Of a DNA stretch of 64,000 nt, positions 31,410 through 40,313 are shown in pieces; within the stretch, counting starts at the first letter, position 1, and every line of letters begins with the position of its first letter. Below the pieces are notes generated by a model. It searched no databases. It was not told where the DNA came from and saw nothing but the letters and a program-made list of their open reading frames with translations. The DNA comes from Nonomuraea rhodomycinica (GTDB taxonomy: Bacteria > Actinomycetota > Actinomycetes > Streptosporangiales > Streptosporangiaceae), in the NCBI RefSeq assembly GCF_013363995.1, contig NZ_JABWGO010000011.1:124001-188000 (forward strand), written 5' to 3'. The translations under genes and the position numbers were made by a program.

Positions 31410-33107
31410 TCAGCGGATGGTGTACCACCCGGGCAGGGCCAGGGGTCCCGCGGCCGGCAGCCCCAGCTCGGCCGACAGCCGGGCCAGCGGCCCCCACGCG
31501 TCGATCCGGACCCGGGCCAGCGCCGCCGCCTTGTCCTCGCTCGACTCCGCCCCGCGCAGCCGCTCCAGCGGGTGGATGCGCGGGTAGACCCGCACCGGGG
31601 CGTCGTCGGCCAGGCCCGCCCGCTCGCGCGCCACGGCCAGCGCGTCCTCCAGGCCGCCCAGCTCGTCCACCAGCCCGCGCTCCCGGGCGTCGGCGCCGGT
31701 CCAGACCCGGCCCCGGGCCAGCTCGTGGGCGCGTTCGCGGGTCAGGTCGCGCGACTGCGCCACCTTGCCCACGAAGTCGTCGTAGATGCGGTCCAGCCAG
31801 GCGTTCACCCGCTCCCACTGCTCGGGCGAGAAGCCGCGCGTGGTGGAGAACATCCCGGCGTTCGCGCCGCCGGCCACCAGCTCGGAGTTGACGCCGACCC
31901 GCTCCAGCAGCTCGGACAGGACGGGCTTGCCGCCGAAGACGCCGATCGAGCCGGTCAGGGTCCCCGGCTGGGCGACGATCACGTCGGCGGCCATGGAGAC
32001 GAAGTAGCCGCCCGAGGCGGCCAGGTCGCCCATCGACACGATGACGGGCTTGACCTTGCGGGTCAGCACCACCTCGCGCCACACGGTGTCGGAGGCCACG
32101 TACGAGCCGCCGGGGCTGTCCACCCGGAACACGACCGCCTTGACGTGGTCGTCGCGCCGGGCGGCGCGCAGCGCGGCGCTCACCGTGTCGGACCCCATCG
32201 CGCCGCCGCCGCCGAGCGGGCTGCGGCCGCTGCGTCCCATCCTGATCTGCCCGTGGCCCTGGACGAGCGCCACCCCGTCGGCCGTGGGGTTGGGCAGCTT
32301 CCGCACCGCGCCGGCCCGGGCGTAGCGGGAGACGTACTGCAGGTGCGCCTCGCTGCCGGCGGCCTTCTTGACCTCGTCGTACACCTCGTCCCGGTACGCG
32401 AGCCCGTCCACCAGCCCGGCCTCGACCGCCTCGGACCCGATGAACGGGCCCCGGTCGATCAGCTCGCGCACCTTGGCCGGGTCCAGCCGCCGCCCCTCGG
32501 CGATGCCCGCCACGACCTGGTCGACGACGGACTCGACGATCCGCTCCATCGACTCGCGGTGCGGCTCGGTCATGTGGTCCTGGGTGAAGGTGTTGGCGGC
32601 GGTCTTGTACTCGTGCCGCTGGCCCATCTCGTACCCGACGCCCAGCTTGCCGAGCGCCCCCTTGACGAAGCGCTGCTCCAGCGCCACGCCGGTCAGCCCG
32701 ACGTCGCCGCTGGGCTGGAGGTAGACGCGCTCGAAGGCGCTGGCCAGGTAGTAGGGGACGGTGCCGTTGCCGAACTCGCCGTAGGTCTCGGAGAAGGCGA
32801 CGGTGAGCTTGCCGGAGGCGCGGAAGCGGGCCACGGCCTGCCGCAGCTCCTGGGCCACGGCCAGCCCGAGCGGGTTCCCGCCGATCCGCACGACCAGCGC
32901 CTTGACCCGGGAGTCGCCGCGCCCGCGCTTGAGCCCGGCGAGCACGTCGGACAGGCGCGGCTTGCGCATGGACAGCACGGCCGACAGCGGATCGGTGGGC
33001 GGCCCCTCGGTGAGGCCCTCGGTGAGGTCCAGCTCCAGGACAAGCGGGGCGGTGCGCCGCTGACGAAGCTTGTCCACGGTCTCGAAGATCGCCTTGCCTG
33101 CGTCCAT
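31410..33107 (-). CDS. sppA: Signal peptide peptidase SppA, long (67-kDa-like) type
   Basis: 565-residue serine protease of family S49 with tandem domains. The catalytic Lys is K168 in EYKTAANTFT (first domain), and the nucleophile is S365 in MGDLAASGGYFVS (second domain), the same spacing as in the long E. coli enzyme. GSIGVFGGKP follows. Unlike E. coli SppA, the N-terminus (MDAGKAIFETVDKLRQRRTA) has no hydrophobic anchor, so membrane attachment must be peripheral or absent. Long SppA degrades cleaved signal peptides. It stands alone. Confidence 0.88.
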   Translation of the reverse strand: MDAGKAIFETVDKLRQRRTAPLVLELDLTEGLTEGPPTDPLSAVLSMRKPRLSDVLAGLKRGRGDSRVKALVVRIGGNPLGLAVAQELRQAVARFRASGKLTVAFSETYGEFGNGTVPYYLASAFERVYLQPSGDVGLTGVALEQRFVKGALGKLGVGYEMGQRHEYKTAANTFTQDHMTEPHRESMERIVESVVDQVVAGIAEGRRLDPAKVRELIDRGPFIGSEAVEAGLVDGLAYRDEVYDEVKKAAGSEAHLQYVSRYARAGAVRKLPNPTADGVALVQGHGQIRMGRSGRSPLGGGGAMGSDTVSAALRAARRDDHVKAVVFRVDSPGGSYVASDTVWREVVLTRKVKPVIVSMGDLAASGGYFVSMAADVIVAQPGTLTGSIGVFGGKPVLSELLERVGVNSELVAGGANAGMFSTTRGFSPEQWERVNAWLDRIYDDFVGKVAQSRDLTRERAHELARGRVWTGADARERGLVDELGGLEDALAVARERAGLADDAPVRVYPRIHPLERLRGAESSEDKAAALARVRIDAWGPLARLSAELGLPAAGPLALPGWYTIR

Positions 33108-33165
33108 GAAGCCACCCTAAGCGACACATCTCGGACGTACGCGGACGTCTTTGGACGGATGACGG

Positions 33166-33756
33166 CTACCGGCAGAATCCCCTGGCCTTGACGGTGAAGT
33201 CGGCGATCGAGAGGGTGGCGTCGGCCTGCCCCCGCGCTTCGTACCGCTCGGTCAGGACCCGTCCCGGAGGGATCTCCTTCTTGGCGTCCATGGTGAAGGC
33301 GGGGCCGGGATAGACCAGGTAGTTCTCCTGGGCGTGAACGTCCCCGGCGTATGCCATCACGCTGTACGTCTGACCGTTCGTGAGCCGCAGGCCGCCCCGC
33401 GTGACCGACCATCCGGGTGCGGTCTCCTCCAGGTCGACGAACGCGATCCCGCCGGTCAGGGAGGTGTTCTTCAGCTCGGCCACTTTGCTGTCCCCGTCGT
33501 CCCCCCGCCGGTACACGACGACGCTGTCCGGCGCCGCACGCGCGCACCAGGAGATCACCGCGGCGAGGTGGCCCGCTTCGTCGACCGTCAGTCCCACCAG
33601 CCCTCCGGCCTCGGGGCTGGTGGGGACGCAGGCGATCGTCGTCATGCCGACGGCCAGCGACGCGGTGACGGCCTTCAGCGCCGGCCCGAGCCGCCCTCTC
33701 CCGCCGGCGGTCGATGAGATCATCACCGGCGAAGCGTACGCTGAGCCGTCGGCCAT
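33166..33756 (-). CDS. Exported protein of unknown function linked to the GH85 gene
   Basis: 196 residues, not recognised. A hydrophobic stretch near residues 28-43 (KAVTASLAVGMTTIACV) with TIAC could be a lipobox signal; the 27-residue segment before it is long, and an internal ATG at residue 12 (33723) would give a more normal signal. The rest is a beta-rich domain of about 150 residues (SVVVYRRGDDGDSKVAEL, YSVMAYAGDVHAQENY) with a C-terminal Cys. The start is 2 bases after the stop of the GH85 gene, so the two are co-transcribed and perhaps coupled. A surface role in glycan capture is conceivable but not shown. Confidence 0.55.
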   Translation of the reverse strand: MADGSAYASPVMISSTAGGRGRLGPALKAVTASLAVGMTTIACVPTSPEAGGLVGLTVDEAGHLAAVISWCARAAPDSVVVYRRGDDGDSKVAELKNTSLTGGIAFVDLEETAPGWSVTRGGLRLTNGQTYSVMAYAGDVHAQENYLVYPGPAFTMDAKKEIPPGRVLTERYEARGQADATLSIADFTVKARGFCR

Positions 33757-33758
33757 GC

Positions 33759-35729
33759 CTACCAGGTGACGGTGGCGGTGGCGGGAGTGGAGCGGCCGTA
33801 CTCGGCGCCGACCGCCTCGACCTCGATCGTCGTCGCAGGCTCGGCGCCCGCCCGGTCGAGGGCCGGCACGTAGTACGCGTCGTTCGGCGTCGCGCCCAGG
33901 TAGGTGCGCGAGCCGTCCGGGTCACGCCGGTAGACGTCGTAGTGGTGGGGCCGCCCGGCGCCGGTCCAGGACAGGCGGAGGGCCTTGCGGGTGGGGGAGA
34001 CGTCGGTGACGCCGAGCACGGTCAGCCGGGACGGCGCGGCCGGCACGTCGATCGCGCCGTCGTACACGGCGAGCTGCCCGACCCGGATGTCGTAGGCGTC
34101 GTCGGAGCCGGTGGCGCGCAGGGCGAGCTGGGCGATGGTCCGGCCCGCGTGCGCGGACAGGTCGAGGGTCCTGCGCTCCCAGCCGGTCCCGCCGGTCGCG
34201 CCGAGGTCGAAGGTCGTGAACGTGGTCGGCGAGTCGGTGAAGGCGACCGCCGCCTTCAGGTGGGTGGCCCCGGCCCGGGGCGTCTTCAGCACGACCGACA
34301 GTTTGGTGCCGGCGGCCACGGGGAGCCGGGTCTGGTAGAGCCGCACGGTGTTGGCGGCGTCGAGGCGTCCGGTGAGGCGCAGCGAGGAGCCGCCCTCGTA
34401 GGCGTCGCCGTAGTCGATGGACGGGGTGAGCCTGCTGCCCGTGGACTCCACGATCCACCGGTAGGTGGGCGGGACGTCCTGCACGGACAGGTTGTTCCAG
34501 CCGCCGTCGCGCACGCGCGTGCCGCCGACGTTGTAGAAGTCGCCGTGCCCGGTGTTGAAGCCGGTCACGAACGGCTTGGCGGTGACGGGGCTGGACTCGG
34601 CGATGTAGTGGGCCAGGCCCTTCCACGGGGAGGAGGCCGAGGTGTCCGACGGGTCGGCGTTGGCGCCCACCCAGAACCGGGAGTCGCGGGCCCGGAAGTC
34701 GGCCGGCCCGCTCGCCGACTTCCACGTCCACTCCGGACGGTAGATGCCCAGCGAGGTGACGTGCGGCCGGCCGGAGGGGAACACCGCCTCCCACGGGACG
34801 GCCGTGTCGTAGCCGTTCGCCTCGGTGTCGATGCCCGCGAACAGGTCGTGCTCGTCGCGGCCGAGCGACCTGGCCCGGTCGCGGGAGGCGCGCTGGCGGG
34901 CGGCGGTCCAGCCGAAGTCGAGGAACATCGAGTCCGCCACCCGGTCCGGGTCGGCGAGGAACGCGTCGTTGGCCTGGGTGAGGCCGTCCTGCCAGGAGAT
35001 CGCGCCGTCCTCGGTCATGGCGTCGTACCACATGAACTCGACCGGGCCCTTGCCGCGCGCGTATGTGATCAGCGAGCGTAGCTCGGTGGCGAGGGCCGCG
35101 TCGCCGCCGGCCGTCTCCTGGTTGACGAACCAGCCGTCGAAGCCGTAGTGGCGGGCGACCTCGACGAGCTTGTCGGCCACCGGGTACGCCGAGCCGGACT
35201 TCTTGACGAAGTCGCGCACCCACTCGATCCGGCCGCCGTAGGCGGTGGGCGGGAAGAAGACGGTGCCGTACACCTTGACGCCGTTGCGGTGGGCGGCGTC
35301 GATCACCGTCGGGTTGGGGGCCAGGATGAGGCCCTCGCCGGCCGAGCCGCCCCAGAAGACCAGCGTGTCGACGTACTGCCAGTACGTGAACGCGTAGTAG
35401 TCGGCGGTGGGCGAGCCCTGCGAGGGGTTGCCGGAGGTGGGGGCGAAGGAGACCAGGGAGGCGACGCGGCCCTCCCCGGCCCGGGCGTTCACGTTCGCCT
35501 TCAGCCGGGGCGAGGAGACGCGGGGGCGCAGCGGCACGCGCGAGCGGTTGAAGCGGGCGTCGGGGTCGGTGGCCGGGTCCCAGCCGAGGATCGTGTCGGG
35601 GTACCAGTACGACGCGTACGGCTGGCCGCCGGCCGCCTCGCTCCGCGAACGAGCCGAGGCGGCGTGACCGCCGGCCGCGACGAGGGCCGTGGCGGTGAGC
35701 ACCGCGCACAGCCGGGGTAACAGGCGCAT
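33759..35729 (-). CDS. Secreted GH85 endo-beta-N-acetylglucosaminidase
   Basis: 656 residues. The signal peptide spans about residues 1-26 (LCAVLTATALVAAGGHAASA). The GH85 catalytic domain runs from about 36 to 400, with LVFWGGSAGEGLILAPNP, YGTVFFPPTAYGG and the active-site strand GFDGWFVNQET: N203 and E205 correspond to the substrate-assisted catalytic pair of the family. A jelly-roll-like domain follows (about 410-560) and a fibronectin-III-like domain ends the protein. The enzyme cuts between the two core GlcNAc residues of N-glycans outside the cell. It lies 25 bases after the GH5 gene and just before a small exported protein, in a leftward operon with a LacI operator. Confidence 0.9.
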   Translation of the reverse strand: MRLLPRLCAVLTATALVAAGGHAASARSRSEAAGGQPYASYWYPDTILGWDPATDPDARFNRSRVPLRPRVSSPRLKANVNARAGEGRVASLVSFAPTSGNPSQGSPTADYYAFTYWQYVDTLVFWGGSAGEGLILAPNPTVIDAAHRNGVKVYGTVFFPPTAYGGRIEWVRDFVKKSGSAYPVADKLVEVARHYGFDGWFVNQETAGGDAALATELRSLITYARGKGPVEFMWYDAMTEDGAISWQDGLTQANDAFLADPDRVADSMFLDFGWTAARQRASRDRARSLGRDEHDLFAGIDTEANGYDTAVPWEAVFPSGRPHVTSLGIYRPEWTWKSASGPADFRARDSRFWVGANADPSDTSASSPWKGLAHYIAESSPVTAKPFVTGFNTGHGDFYNVGGTRVRDGGWNNLSVQDVPPTYRWIVESTGSRLTPSIDYGDAYEGGSSLRLTGRLDAANTVRLYQTRLPVAAGTKLSVVLKTPRAGATHLKAAVAFTDSPTTFTTFDLGATGGTGWERRTLDLSAHAGRTIAQLALRATGSDDAYDIRVGQLAVYDGAIDVPAAPSRLTVLGVTDVSPTRKALRLSWTGAGRPHHYDVYRRDPDGSRTYLGATPNDAYYVPALDRAGAEPATTIEVEAVGAEYGRSTPATATVTW

Positions 35730-35754
35730 CTGTTCTCCTCCTGTCGTTGCCGGG

Positions 35755-36981
35755 TCATGCAGAGGTCAGGACGGCCTCGATCCCGCGGGCGGCCAGGTGG
35801 GCGGTGTCGTCCGCGCGGCCCTTCGTGACGATGGCCAGCGGGCCGGCCTGGCGCAGCCTGACCCACTCGGTGTGGAAGGCGCTGCCCGGCGCGACCTCGG
35901 CCCGGCGCTCCGGCTCCGCCCTGAGGTCCACGTCGCACAGCAGCGCGGGCCGGCCGGCCGCCGGGACGCGCCGCTCGTGGTGCTCCCGGATCACGGAGGC
36001 CAGCTCCAGGGCCGCGGGCTTGGCCCGGTGGTCGACGGTGAACAGGCCGAGGTCGTACTCGCGCTCGGGGAAGTCGGTCAGGGCGCGGTCCACGTCGTGC
36101 GAGCACCACCAGGTGACGCCCCACAGGGCCGGGTTGGCGGTGACCGCGTCGAGCGTGGCGCGCACGAACCGCGCCGCGTCGGCCTCCGGGACGTCCGGGC
36201 GGGGCGCGCCGACCTCCTGCAGCCAGACCGGGCGGGCCGGGTCCGGCGAGGTGGCCGCGGCCAGCTCGACGAGGTAGTCGGCGTGCGTGACGGTGGCCGG
36301 GCCGAGCGGGCCGTCGAGGGCGGAGACGCCGTTGAACACCCACGAGTGCACCGTGGTCAGGTCGCCCAGGTCCACGTTGTCGGCGGGGTGGAACGGGTGG
36401 CCGGGGTCGTACCAGGTGGCGTCGTACAGGGAGTGCAGGCACAGCAGGTCCGGGGCGGCGGCGCGCACCACGTCGATCAGCTCGGCGGCCCAGCGGGCGG
36501 ACGCCTCGGGCGTCGTCGGGTTGGCCGGGTAGAGGTTGTTCACCTCGTTGCCGAGGGTCACGGCGAAGACGTTGGGGCGCCCGGCGACCGCGCGGGCGAC
36601 GGCGTCCGCGTACGCGGCGATGCCCTCGCGGACCTCGGGATCGGTGAAGACGCTGCGCCGGTGCCAGGTGAGCACCCAGGACGGCAGGAAGTCGAAGCTG
36701 GACAGGTGCCCCTGGAGCAGGTCCACGGCCACGGACAGGCCGGACTCGGCGGCGATGTCGATCACCTGGAGCAGGTCGTCGACGCCCCGCCGCCTGATCA
36801 GGGCGCGGTTGGGCTGGATCCACGGCCAGATCGGGAAGACCCGGACGTGGTCCAGCCCGAGTCCGGCGAGGTCGTCGAAGTCGCGGCGGACCGAGTCGGG
36901 GGAGAGGTCGAGCCAGCCGTGGAACCAACCGGCCGAGGGCACGTAGTTGGCGCCGAAACGGATGGGGTGGGACAGGGGCAC
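35755..36981 (-). CDS. GH5-family glycosidase, probable N-glycan core beta-mannosidase (GH5_18-like)
   Basis: 408-residue TIM-barrel glycosidase without a signal peptide, hence cytoplasmic. GH5 residues: HVRVFPIWPW early, acid/base E146 in TLGNEVNNL, H-x-Y-like region near HSWVFNG, nucleophile E256 in VWLQEVGAP, and late GVTWWCSHD. Cytoplasmic GH5 subfamily 18 enzymes of bifidobacteria cleave Man-beta-1,4-GlcNAc left after N-glycan trimming; the company of GH85 and GH38 supports that. The subfamily is assigned from memory and could be wrong. First gene after the LacI gene on this strand, behind a 14-bp palindromic operator. Confidence 0.75.
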   Translation of the reverse strand: MPLSHPIRFGANYVPSAGWFHGWLDLSPDSVRRDFDDLAGLGLDHVRVFPIWPWIQPNRALIRRRGVDDLLQVIDIAAESGLSVAVDLLQGHLSSFDFLPSWVLTWHRRSVFTDPEVREGIAAYADAVARAVAGRPNVFAVTLGNEVNNLYPANPTTPEASARWAAELIDVVRAAAPDLLCLHSLYDATWYDPGHPFHPADNVDLGDLTTVHSWVFNGVSALDGPLGPATVTHADYLVELAAATSPDPARPVWLQEVGAPRPDVPEADAARFVRATLDAVTANPALWGVTWWCSHDVDRALTDFPEREYDLGLFTVDHRAKPAALELASVIREHHERRVPAAGRPALLCDVDLRAEPERRAEVAPGSAFHTEWVRLRQAGPLAIVTKGRADDTAHLAARGIEAVLTSA

Positions 36982-37017
36982 GCGTCCTCCGGGAGATGAG
37001 TCGAACTCCCGCGAACC

Positions 37018-37031
37018 CTAAACCGGTTTAG
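37018..37031. promoter_or_regulatory. LacI-type operator upstream of the GH5-GH85 genes
   Basis: CTAAACCGGTTTAG is a perfect 14-bp palindrome with the central CG step typical of LacI-family sites. It overlaps the stop codon of the LacI gene and lies 37 bases before the GH5 start. A near copy occurs at 38127. Confidence 0.8.
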
Positions 37032-38059
37032 TCCGCTTGCCAAGCCCCGGGCGGCGCCGTGCTCTCCCGGACGACCAGCCGCGGCGTGGCCGTCTTCACG
37101 TCCCGCCGGCGCCCCGGCTCCTCGATCACCGCCAGCATGACCTCGGCCAGCCGGCGGCCGTAGGCGAAGGTGTCGCGCGAGAGCGCGGTGATGGCGGGGT
37201 GGGCGATCCGGGTCAGCACCGAGTCGTCGAAGGCCACGATGGACAGCTCGTCCGGCACCCGCACCCCCATCTCGCCCGCGACGCCCAGCCCGGCCAGGGC
37301 CATCACGTCGCTGTCGTAGACGATCGCGGTGGGCCGCCGGGCGCGCGACAGCAGCGCCCGGGTCGCGGCGGCGCCCTCGGCGTCGCTGAAGTCGGTGGTC
37401 AGCGACACCGTCTCGGCCAGGCCGAGCCGGCGGCTGGAGTCGCGCAGCGCCCGCATGCGGCGCTGGGTGTGGCGGAACTCGGGCAGGCCGGCGACGTGGG
37501 CCAGGCGCCGGTGGCCGAGCGCCGCGAGGTAGTCGGCGACCGACAGCATGGCCTCCCGGTCGTCGGCCCACACGCTGGACAGCGAGCCGTGCCTGCCGGG
37601 GCCGCCCAGCACCACGGTCGGCACGCCGAGCTCCTCCAGCACCTCGATGCGCGGGTCGCGGACCTTGAGGTCCACGACGATGAAGCCGTCGACGCGGTGC
37701 GCGGACGCCCAGTCGCGGTAGACCTCCGTCTCCGCCTCGACGTCCTCGACGATCATGAGGTGCATCGCGACCGCCTGCCGCGACAGCCCTGCCTGCAGCC
37801 CCGACAGGAGCTGGGCGAAGAACGGCTCCACGCCGAGCGTGCTGGCGGGCCTGGCGATCACCAGCCCGACCGCCTCCGCCCTGGCCCCGCCGAGGGCCCG
37901 CGCGGCGCTGTGCGGGCGCCAGTTCATCTCCTTGGCGACCTGCAGGATGCGGGCCCGCGTCGCCTCGGCCACGCCGGGACGCCCGTTGAGCGCGAACGAG
38001 ACCGCGCCCTTGGAGACGCCGACCCGCTCGGCGATGTCGGCGATCGTCGGTCGAGCCAC
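37028..38059 (-). CDS. LacI-family repressor of the N-glycan locus
   Basis: 343 residues from the GTG at 38059, which has AAGGAG six bases upstream; a GTG five codons earlier lies against that ribosome site. The N-terminal HTH and hinge are complete (TIADIAERVGVSKGAVSFAL, NGRPGVAEATRARILQVAKE), followed by a type-1 binding-protein effector domain ending HPAITALSRDTFAYGRRLAE. It probably senses a mannose-containing oligosaccharide. It sits between the two halves of the glycan locus, with operators on both sides, and may be the first gene of the leftward transcript. Confidence 0.87.
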   Translation of the reverse strand: MARPTIADIAERVGVSKGAVSFALNGRPGVAEATRARILQVAKEMNWRPHSAARALGGARAEAVGLVIARPASTLGVEPFFAQLLSGLQAGLSRQAVAMHLMIVEDVEAETEVYRDWASAHRVDGFIVVDLKVRDPRIEVLEELGVPTVVLGGPGRHGSLSSVWADDREAMLSVADYLAALGHRRLAHVAGLPEFRHTQRRMRALRDSSRRLGLAETVSLTTDFSDAEGAAATRALLSRARRPTAIVYDSDVMALAGLGVAGEMGVRVPDELSIVAFDDSVLTRIAHPAITALSRDTFAYGRRLAEVMLAVIEEPGRRRDVKTATPRLVVRESTAPPGAWQAD

Positions 38060-38090
38060 CAGCGACTCCTTCACAAGTCGATGTCACCTA

Positions 38091-38119
38091 TTGACAGCAG
38101 AGTCTAGCCAGTGAATAGT
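38091..38119 (+). promoter_or_regulatory. Probable promoter of the N-glycan ABC-GH38 operon
   Basis: TTGACA (38091-38096), 17 bases, then AATAGT (38114-38119). A perfect -35 box with a 4-of-6 -10 box at ideal spacing would start transcription near 38126, at the edge of the operator, 40 bases before the binding-protein ATG. Confidence 0.6.
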
Positions 38120-38126
38120 CCGGCAA

Positions 38127-38140
38127 CTATAGCGGTTTAG
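38127..38140. promoter_or_regulatory. LacI-type operator of the ABC-GH38 operon
   Basis: CTATAGCGGTTTAG matches the palindrome at 37018-37031 at 12 of 14 positions, including the whole right half. It lies just downstream of the predicted -10 box and over the likely transcription start, so a bound repressor would block the promoter. Confidence 0.72.
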
Positions 38141-38162
38141 CGCCTTCTCCGAGGAGAGCTTC

Positions 38163-39440
38163 ATGCGTAGGTACTGGTCAGGTCTGGGTCTGGCCGCCGT
38201 GCTGGCGGCCGCCGGCTGCGGGCTGGGTGACACGGGGCAGCCGGCCGCGGCGCCTGGCGCGACGGCGACGGGCGAGGTGAAGGGCAAGGTCAGCCTGCAG
38301 ACGTGGGCACTGAAGCCGAAGTTCACCGACTACATGCAGAAGGTCATCGACTCCTTCGAGAAGAAGTACCCCGGCGTCGAGGTCGAGTGGCTGGACCAGC
38401 CCGGGGACGGCTACTCCGACAAGGTGCTCAGCCAGGCCGCCGGCAACTCCCTGCCCGACGTGACCAACCTGCCGCCCGAGTACGCCCTGCCCCTCGTCAA
38501 GCAGGGCCTGCTGCTCGACGTCGCCCAGGCCGACCCCGCGGTCAAGGACGAGTACGTCCCCGGCGGCCTGTCGGCCTACACCTACCCCGGCGTCCAGGGC
38601 GTCTACGGCTACCCGTGGTACCTCAACACCGACGTCAACTACTGGAACTCCGAGCTGATGGCCGAGAACGGCCTCGACGCCAAGAAGCCGCCGGCGAGCT
38701 TCGACGAGCTGGTCGCCCAGGCCCGCACGCTCAAGGACAAGTCCGGCGGCAAGGTCTACCTGATGAGCCGCAAGCCCGAGCTGGGCGACTTCGTGCAGGC
38801 GGGGGTGAAGCTGGTGTCCGACGACGGCAAGCACTTCACCTTCAACACCCCCGAGGCCGCCGCGCTGCTCGACAAGTACCGTGACGCGTTCAAGCAGGGC
38901 CTGCTGCCGCGCGACGTGCTCACCGACACCTACGCCGGCAACGCCAAGCTCTTCAACGAGGGCACCGTGGCGTGGACGACCGGCGGCGGCAACTACATCA
39001 CCAGCCTGGCCGTGGACAACCCGTCGCTGGCGCCCAAGGTGGTGCCGTCGCCGGCCTTCGGCACCCCGCCGCTGTACGTCCAGGGCCTGTCGGTGTCGGC
39101 GAAGTCGAAGAACGCGCCCGCGGCCCTCGCCCTGGCCCGCTGGGTGACCAGCGCGGAGAACCAGGCGGCCTTCGCCCACCTGGTGGCCATCTTCCCCAGC
39201 ACCAAGGCGTCGGCGAACGACCCGTTCTTCAGCAAGAGCGACGGCACCAACGCCGGCGACGCCAAGGTGATGGCCTTCGCCTCGCTCGCCAAGGCGAAGA
39301 TGCTGGAGCCGGTCGTGCTCACCGAGGCGATGAAGAAGATCGTCAAGCAGCAGTTCGCGCTCGCGATCAGCGGTGAGGTCTCCTCGAAGGAGGCGCTGGA
39401 CACGGCCGTGGCCAAGTGCGACGAGCTGCTGCAGGGCTGA
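38163..39440 (+). CDS. Oligosaccharide ABC transporter binding lipoprotein
   Basis: 425-residue family-1 extracellular solute-binding protein. The signal MRRYWSGLGLAAVLAAAGC has a lipobox with Cys19. The mature protein begins VSLQTWALKPKFTDYMQKVI and shows the usual hinge segments (YGYPWYLNTDVNYWNSELM and NEGTVAWTTGGGNYI). The ATG has GAGGAGAG about 8 bases upstream. It has its own two permeases but no ATPase in the window; such carbohydrate systems commonly share an MsiK-type ATPase encoded elsewhere. The likely cargo is the high-mannose glycan released by GH85. Confidence 0.88.
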   Translation: MRRYWSGLGLAAVLAAAGCGLGDTGQPAAAPGATATGEVKGKVSLQTWALKPKFTDYMQKVIDSFEKKYPGVEVEWLDQPGDGYSDKVLSQAAGNSLPDVTNLPPEYALPLVKQGLLLDVAQADPAVKDEYVPGGLSAYTYPGVQGVYGYPWYLNTDVNYWNSELMAENGLDAKKPPASFDELVAQARTLKDKSGGKVYLMSRKPELGDFVQAGVKLVSDDGKHFTFNTPEAAALLDKYRDAFKQGLLPRDVLTDTYAGNAKLFNEGTVAWTTGGGNYITSLAVDNPSLAPKVVPSPAFGTPPLYVQGLSVSAKSKNAPAALALARWVTSAENQAAFAHLVAIFPSTKASANDPFFSKSDGTNAGDAKVMAFASLAKAKMLEPVVLTEAMKKIVKQQFALAISGEVSSKEALDTAVAKCDELLQG

Positions 39441-40312
39441 TGACCCACCGCCGCTGGTTCACGCCCTGGCTGCTGGTGGCGCCGGCGGTCGGGTGGCTGC
39501 TGGTGTTCAACCTCTGGCCGTCGCTCAACACGGTGGTGCTGGCCTTCACCAACGCCAAGCCGCTGGGCGGCGGCCACTTCACCGGCCTGGCCAACTTCGC
39601 CCGGGCGCTGGACGACTCCCAGCTCACCGACGCGCTGGTCAACAGCGTCGTCTACATGCTGGTCTGCCTGCCGCTGCTGACCATGCTGCCGCTGCTCCTC
39701 GCGATCCTGGTGGAGAAGCGGCTGCCCGGCATCACGTTCTTCCGCACCGCCTTCTACACGCCGGTGGTCGCCTCGGCCGTGGTGGTCGCGCTGATCTGGG
39801 GCTGGGTGCTGGACGACCGGGGCCTGGTCAACGGCTTCGCCCAGTGGCTGGGCGTCGTGGCCGAGCCGGTGCCGTTCCTCACCGACCGCTGGCTGCTGCT
39901 GTTCAGCGCGATCAGCCTGACGGTCTGGAAGGGGCTCGGCTACTACATGATCATCTACCTGTCGGCGCTCGGCAACGTGCGCCGCGAGCTGCACGAGGCC
40001 GCCGCGGTGGACGGCGCCGGCGCGGTGCGCAGGTTCTGGAGCGTCACCGTGCCCGGCGTGCGCAACACGATGCTGCTGGTCTCGGTGCTGGTGTCGGTCT
40101 CGGCGCTGCGCGTCTTCTCCGAGCTGTACGTGCTGTCCAACGGCACCGGCGGGCCCGGCGGGCGCGACATGTCGGTCGTGATGCTGATCCAGCTCTACAC
40201 CCGCGGCTTCTCCGGCCACCTCGGCTACGCCTCCGCGCTCAGCATCGTGCTGTTCGTCATCACGGTCGGCCCCATGCTCCTGCTGCTGCGGCTCGACAGG
40301 AAGGCGGCCTGA
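39440..40312 (+). CDS. Oligosaccharide ABC transporter permease (MalF-like)
   Basis: 290-residue permease with six spans, beginning RRWFTPWLLVAPAVGWLLVF. The coupling loop reads RRELHEAAAVDGAGAVRRFW (EAA motif with the conserved Gly) near residue 185. ATG overlaps the binding-protein stop by one base. MalF-like partner in a carbohydrate uptake (CUT1) importer. Confidence 0.87.
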   Translation: MTHRRWFTPWLLVAPAVGWLLVFNLWPSLNTVVLAFTNAKPLGGGHFTGLANFARALDDSQLTDALVNSVVYMLVCLPLLTMLPLLLAILVEKRLPGITFFRTAFYTPVVASAVVVALIWGWVLDDRGLVNGFAQWLGVVAEPVPFLTDRWLLLFSAISLTVWKGLGYYMIIYLSALGNVRRELHEAAAVDGAGAVRRFWSVTVPGVRNTMLLVSVLVSVSALRVFSELYVLSNGTGGPGGRDMSVVMLIQLYTRGFSGHLGYASALSIVLFVITVGPMLLLLRLDRKAA

Positions 40313-40313
40313 C

